From NCBI GenBank assembly GCA_900550005.1, contig URQL01000019.1, forward strand, positions 1-16,310: a stretch of DNA of 16,310 bases, read 5' to 3'. The notes under the pieces were generated by a model. That model had not been told where the DNA came from. It ran no database searches and was given only the letters and a program-made list of their open reading frames with translations. How positions within the stretch are numbered: position 1 is the stretch's first letter; each line of letters begins with the position of its first letter. Both the position numbers and the translations under genes were made by a program. Shown in pieces: positions 14,925 through 16,310 of this stretch. Source of the stretch: an uncultured Erysipelotrichaceae bacterium. GTDB lineage: Bacteria > Bacillota_I > Bacilli_A > Erysipelotrichales > Coprobacillaceae.

Positions 14925-14932
14925 GAACATCG

Positions 14933-14949
14933 AATGGAAGCACTTTTAA
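14933..14949 (+). repeat. direct repeat copy A, over toxin start codon
   Basis: AATGGAAGCACTTTTAA; 16 of 17 bases match the copy at 15070-15086 (only C/T at 14941 differs). It contains the toxin ATG and the next four codons. Confidence 0.9.
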
Positions 14950-15026
14950 AAGAGCTCATGTCAATCATTAAAGAAATTATTATACATAAAATTACGAAGT
15001 GGATTGATGATAATGAAAATAAGTAG
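14934..15026 (+). CDS. predicted Fst-like type I toxin, 30 residues
   Basis: A 30-residue peptide, MEALLKELMSII at the start, a hydrophobic middle (IIKEIIIHKI), then KWIDD and a charged tail (NENK). The pattern is the one seen in Fst-family membrane toxins: M-(D/E)-x-L-L-x-x-L, a membrane helix, W-(I/L), and a polar tail. It differs in lacking the usual Pro-x-x-x-Gly and in having charged residues within the helix. Shine-Dalgarno AAGGAAGTG lies 8 nt before the ATG. It has its own extended -10 promoter 52 nt upstream and a terminator 8 nt after the stop. Identification rests more on the locus than on the peptide: a repeat of its start region lies beyond the shared terminator in an opposing transcription unit. 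The product would be toxic at the membrane when the antisense RNA runs out. It could still be an unrelated small peptide. Confidence 0.7.
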   Translation: MEALLKELMSIIKEIIIHKITKWIDDNENK

Positions 15027-15033
15027 TGCATTG

Positions 15034-15065
15034 AAAAAGGAGCAATCTCAACTTGCTCCTTTTTT
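15034..15065. terminator. bidirectional terminator shared by toxin and antisense RNAs
   Basis: AAAAAGGAGCAA (15034-15045), 7-nt loop, TTGCTCCTTTTT (15053-15064): a 12-bp perfect stem with T-tracts in both directions. Confidence 0.88.
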
Positions 15066-15069
15066 CCCT

Positions 15070-15086
15070 AATGGAAGTACTTTTAA
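15070..15086 (+). repeat. direct repeat copy B, in antisense RNA unit
   Basis: AATGGAAGTACTTTTAA, second copy of the 14933-14949 repeat. Here it is followed by no open frame and lies just after the predicted antisense transcript start on the other strand. Confidence 0.9.
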
Positions 15087-15093
15087 CAAATTC

Positions 15094-15099
15094 ATTATA
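15094..15099 (-). promoter_or_regulatory. predicted -10 box of the antisense RNA
   Basis: Perfect TATAAT on the minus strand, about 7 nt before the direct repeat copy. No good -35 at 16-18 nt (AT-only sequence), so strength is uncertain. Confidence 0.5.
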
Positions 15100-15107
15100 T
15101 ATGTTTT

Positions 15108-15140
15108 ACTTATAAAATAATTATTTTCATATCTATAAGT
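15108..15140. repeat. nested AT-rich inverted repeats before the ATPase 3' end
   Basis: ACTTATA (15108-15114) and TATAAGT (15134-15140) flank a 14-bp perfect palindrome AAAATAATTATTTT (15114-15127). There is no T-tract, so it is not a standard terminator. It lies between the ATPase stop and the antisense -10 box. Confidence 0.4.
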
Positions 15141-15147
15141 GGTTATT

Positions 15148-16310
15148 TTATTTAGGTACAAATAATGCACGAATTGCATTTAAGACAGCGATAATCATGA
15201 CTCCAACATCAGCAAAGATAGCGACCCACATGTTGGCAATACCTAAGGCACCTAAGGCTAAACAAATAAGTTTGATACCAATTGCAAAGATGATGTTTTC
15301 ATAAACGATACGTAAGCATTTTTTAGAAATCTTAATAGCTTCAACGATTTTTAATGGGTTATCATCCATTAAAACCACGTCGGCTGCTTCAATTGCGGCA
15401 TCACTCCCCATGGCACCCATTGCTACCCCAATATCAGCTCTTGAAAGAACAGGTGCATCATTAATTCCATCACCCACAAAGACAAGTTGTTCTTTTTCTT
15501 GTTTTTGTTTGATCAATTTTTCTACTTGATCTACTTTATCCCCAGGAAGAAGTTCAGAATAAACTTCATCTAAACCAAGCTCACTTGCTACTTGGTTAGC
15601 CACTTTAAAAGCATCTCCTGTTAGCATAACCGTCTTTTTAACACCAATAGATTTTAATTTAGCTATTGCTTCTTTTGAATCTTCTTTAACAACATCACTA
15701 ATAACAATGTGTCCTTCGTATTTTCCATCAATAGCAATATGAATTATTGTACCAATTGAGTGGCAATCTTGATATTCAATGTTTTGTGCCTTCATTAGTT
15801 TATTATTACCGATCCATACGGTTTTATCATCAATAACTGCTTCAATACCATGTCCACTAATTTCTTTAATATCTTTTACACGTTCACGATTTATTTTTTT
15901 ACCATAAGCTTTTTGCAAGCTTAAAGAAATAGGGTGACTTGATGAGCTTTCTGCTAAAGCTGCATATTCTAAAATTTCTTGTTCTTCTCTTTGATTATGA
16001 TGAATACCTACTACTTCAAAAACACCTTTTGTAAGGGTTCCTGTTTTATCAAAAACAACATAACTTGTTTTTGATAAAGCTTCTAAGTAGTTTGATCCTT
16101 TAACTAAAACACCTGCTTTACTTGCTCCTCCAATTCCAGCAAAAAAGCTAAGTGGAATACTAATAACTAAAGCACAAGGACAACTGATAACTAAGAAAGT
16201 AAGCGCACGGTAAATCCAATTCCACCATGATGTATCTTCATGTAAAAAGAGTGTAATAAATAAAGGAGGTACAATAGCTAATGCTAAAGCACTATAACAA
16301 ACTGCTGGTG
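15148..16310 (-). CDS. heavy-metal P1B-type ATPase (Zn/Cd/Pb type), C-terminal part
   Basis: Metal-exporting P-type ATPase of the ZntA/CadA group; 386 codons are in the window and the N-terminus (metal-binding domain and first membrane helices) is beyond the right edge. Visible in order: a membrane helix pair, the CPC metal-binding motif (DNA 16174-16182), phosphorylation motif DKTGT (residue 87 of the fragment), SHP (124-126) of the nucleotide-binding domain, MLTGD, VGDGINDAP, and the last two helices. These helices carry a lysine (GIKLICLALG) and DVGV near the end. CPC plus that Lys and DxG is the signature of the P1B-2 subgroup specific for Zn2+, Cd2+ and Pb2+. The frame is open right through to the window edge, so apparent starts inside it are not real. 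No clear terminator follows its stop. Confidence 0.95.
   Translation of the reverse strand, partial: PAVCYSALALAIVPPLFITLFLHEDTSWWNWIYRALTFLVISCPCALVISIPLSFFAGIGGASKAGVLVKGSNYLEALSKTSYVVFDKTGTLTKGVFEVVGIHHNQREEQEILEYAALAESSSSHPISLSLQKAYGKKINRERVKDIKEISGHGIEAVIDDKTVWIGNNKLMKAQNIEYQDCHSIGTIIHIAIDGKYEGHIVISDVVKEDSKEAIAKLKSIGVKKTVMLTGDAFKVANQVASELGLDEVYSELLPGDKVDQVEKLIKQKQEKEQLVFVGDGINDAPVLSRADIGVAMGAMGSDAAIEAADVVLMDDNPLKIVEAIKISKKCLRIVYENIIFAIGIKLICLALGALGIANMWVAIFADVGVMIIAVLNAIRALFVPK

Larger units (their letters stand above)
15030..15087 (-). ncRNA. predicted antisense antitoxin RNA (RNA II-like)
   Basis: A TATAAT on the minus strand (15094-15099) predicts transcription from about 15087 leftward, through the direct-repeat copy at 15070-15086, to the shared terminator. 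This gives an RNA of about 55-60 nt, close in size to RNA II of the pAD1 par locus. Its 5' end would carry UUAAAAGUACUUCCAUU, complementary at 16 of 17 positions to the toxin start region, and the terminator stems of the two RNAs are complementary over their whole length. It would thus pair with the toxin mRNA at both ends and block ribosome loading. No expression evidence is available. Confidence 0.62.

Noticed and set aside
14888..14950. A 20-codon frame starting ATG CTA CTT just upstream of and overlapping the toxin gene
   Set aside because: Its ATG lies at or next to the predicted transcript start with no Shine-Dalgarno, and its frame ends inside the toxin gene. The ATG at 14934 has a proper Shine-Dalgarno.
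15916..15918. TTG as a start of a short 256-residue ATPase
   Set aside because: The same frame continues upstream with DKTGT and CPC motifs to the window edge, so the gene is a longer one cut by the window.
1..16310. CRISPR arrays, tRNA or rRNA genes, insertion sequences, prophage
   Set aside because: No regular repeats, cloverleaf sequences, transposase motifs or terminal inverted repeats were seen on reading both strands.

Overview
The window looks like a chromosomal stretch of a low-GC Gram-positive bacterium, most likely Erysipelotrichia (Erysipelotrichales/Coprobacillaceae-like). The evidence is strongly AT-rich intergenic DNA, AGGAGG-type ribosome binding sites, the Firmicutes-type single-chain glycyl-tRNA synthetase, and the gene order ybeY-era-recO-glyQS-dnaG. 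That lineage is an inference from gene order and composition, not from a search.

Left part (1-6315, all minus strand): a housekeeping cluster. In transcription order it is a C39-peptidase/ABC exporter (4279-6315), ybeY (rRNA maturation), era (30S GTPase), recO (recombination repair), glyQS (glycyl-tRNA synthetase) and the first 217 codons of dnaG (primase), which runs off the left edge. The first four genes are nearly contiguous (12-nt gap, then two TAATG stop/start overlaps). glyQS-dnaG has its own good promoter (TTGACA-17-TATTTT) just past recO and a short leader with a terminator-like hairpin. An exporter normally associated with peptide secretion heading a ribosome/repair operon is unexpected.

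Middle part (6316-11427): a PAP2-family membrane phosphatase on the plus strand, whose 3' end overlaps a convergent DUF5662-like gene by 18 bp; a MATE efflux transporter with its own terminator; and a three-gene minus-strand operon (UlaG-like metallo-beta-lactamase-fold hydrolase, histidine phosphatase, aldo/keto reductase) with promoter and terminator visible.

Right part (11384-16310): a LysR-TetR regulator pair, divergent from two half-size chromate-transporter (CHR) genes that overlap by ATGA; the lysR and CHR promoters have adjacent -35 boxes. Then pyroglutamyl-peptidase I (pcp), which probably uses a non-canonical start codon, a compact type I toxin-antitoxin locus, and the C-terminal 386 codons of a CPC-type (Zn/Cd/Pb) P-type ATPase running off the right edge.

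The most notable element is the roughly 220-bp toxin-antitoxin locus at 14874-15099. A 30-residue hydrophobic peptide resembling Fst-type toxins is encoded on the plus strand. A 17-nt direct repeat (one mismatch) covers its start codon and reappears beyond a shared bidirectional terminator, downstream of an oppositely oriented TATAAT. The predicted short antisense RNA would therefore carry a sequence complementary to the toxin start site. This is the layout of the par (Fst/RNA I-RNA II) locus of Enterococcus plasmid pAD1, here in a chromosome between pcp and a metal ATPase.
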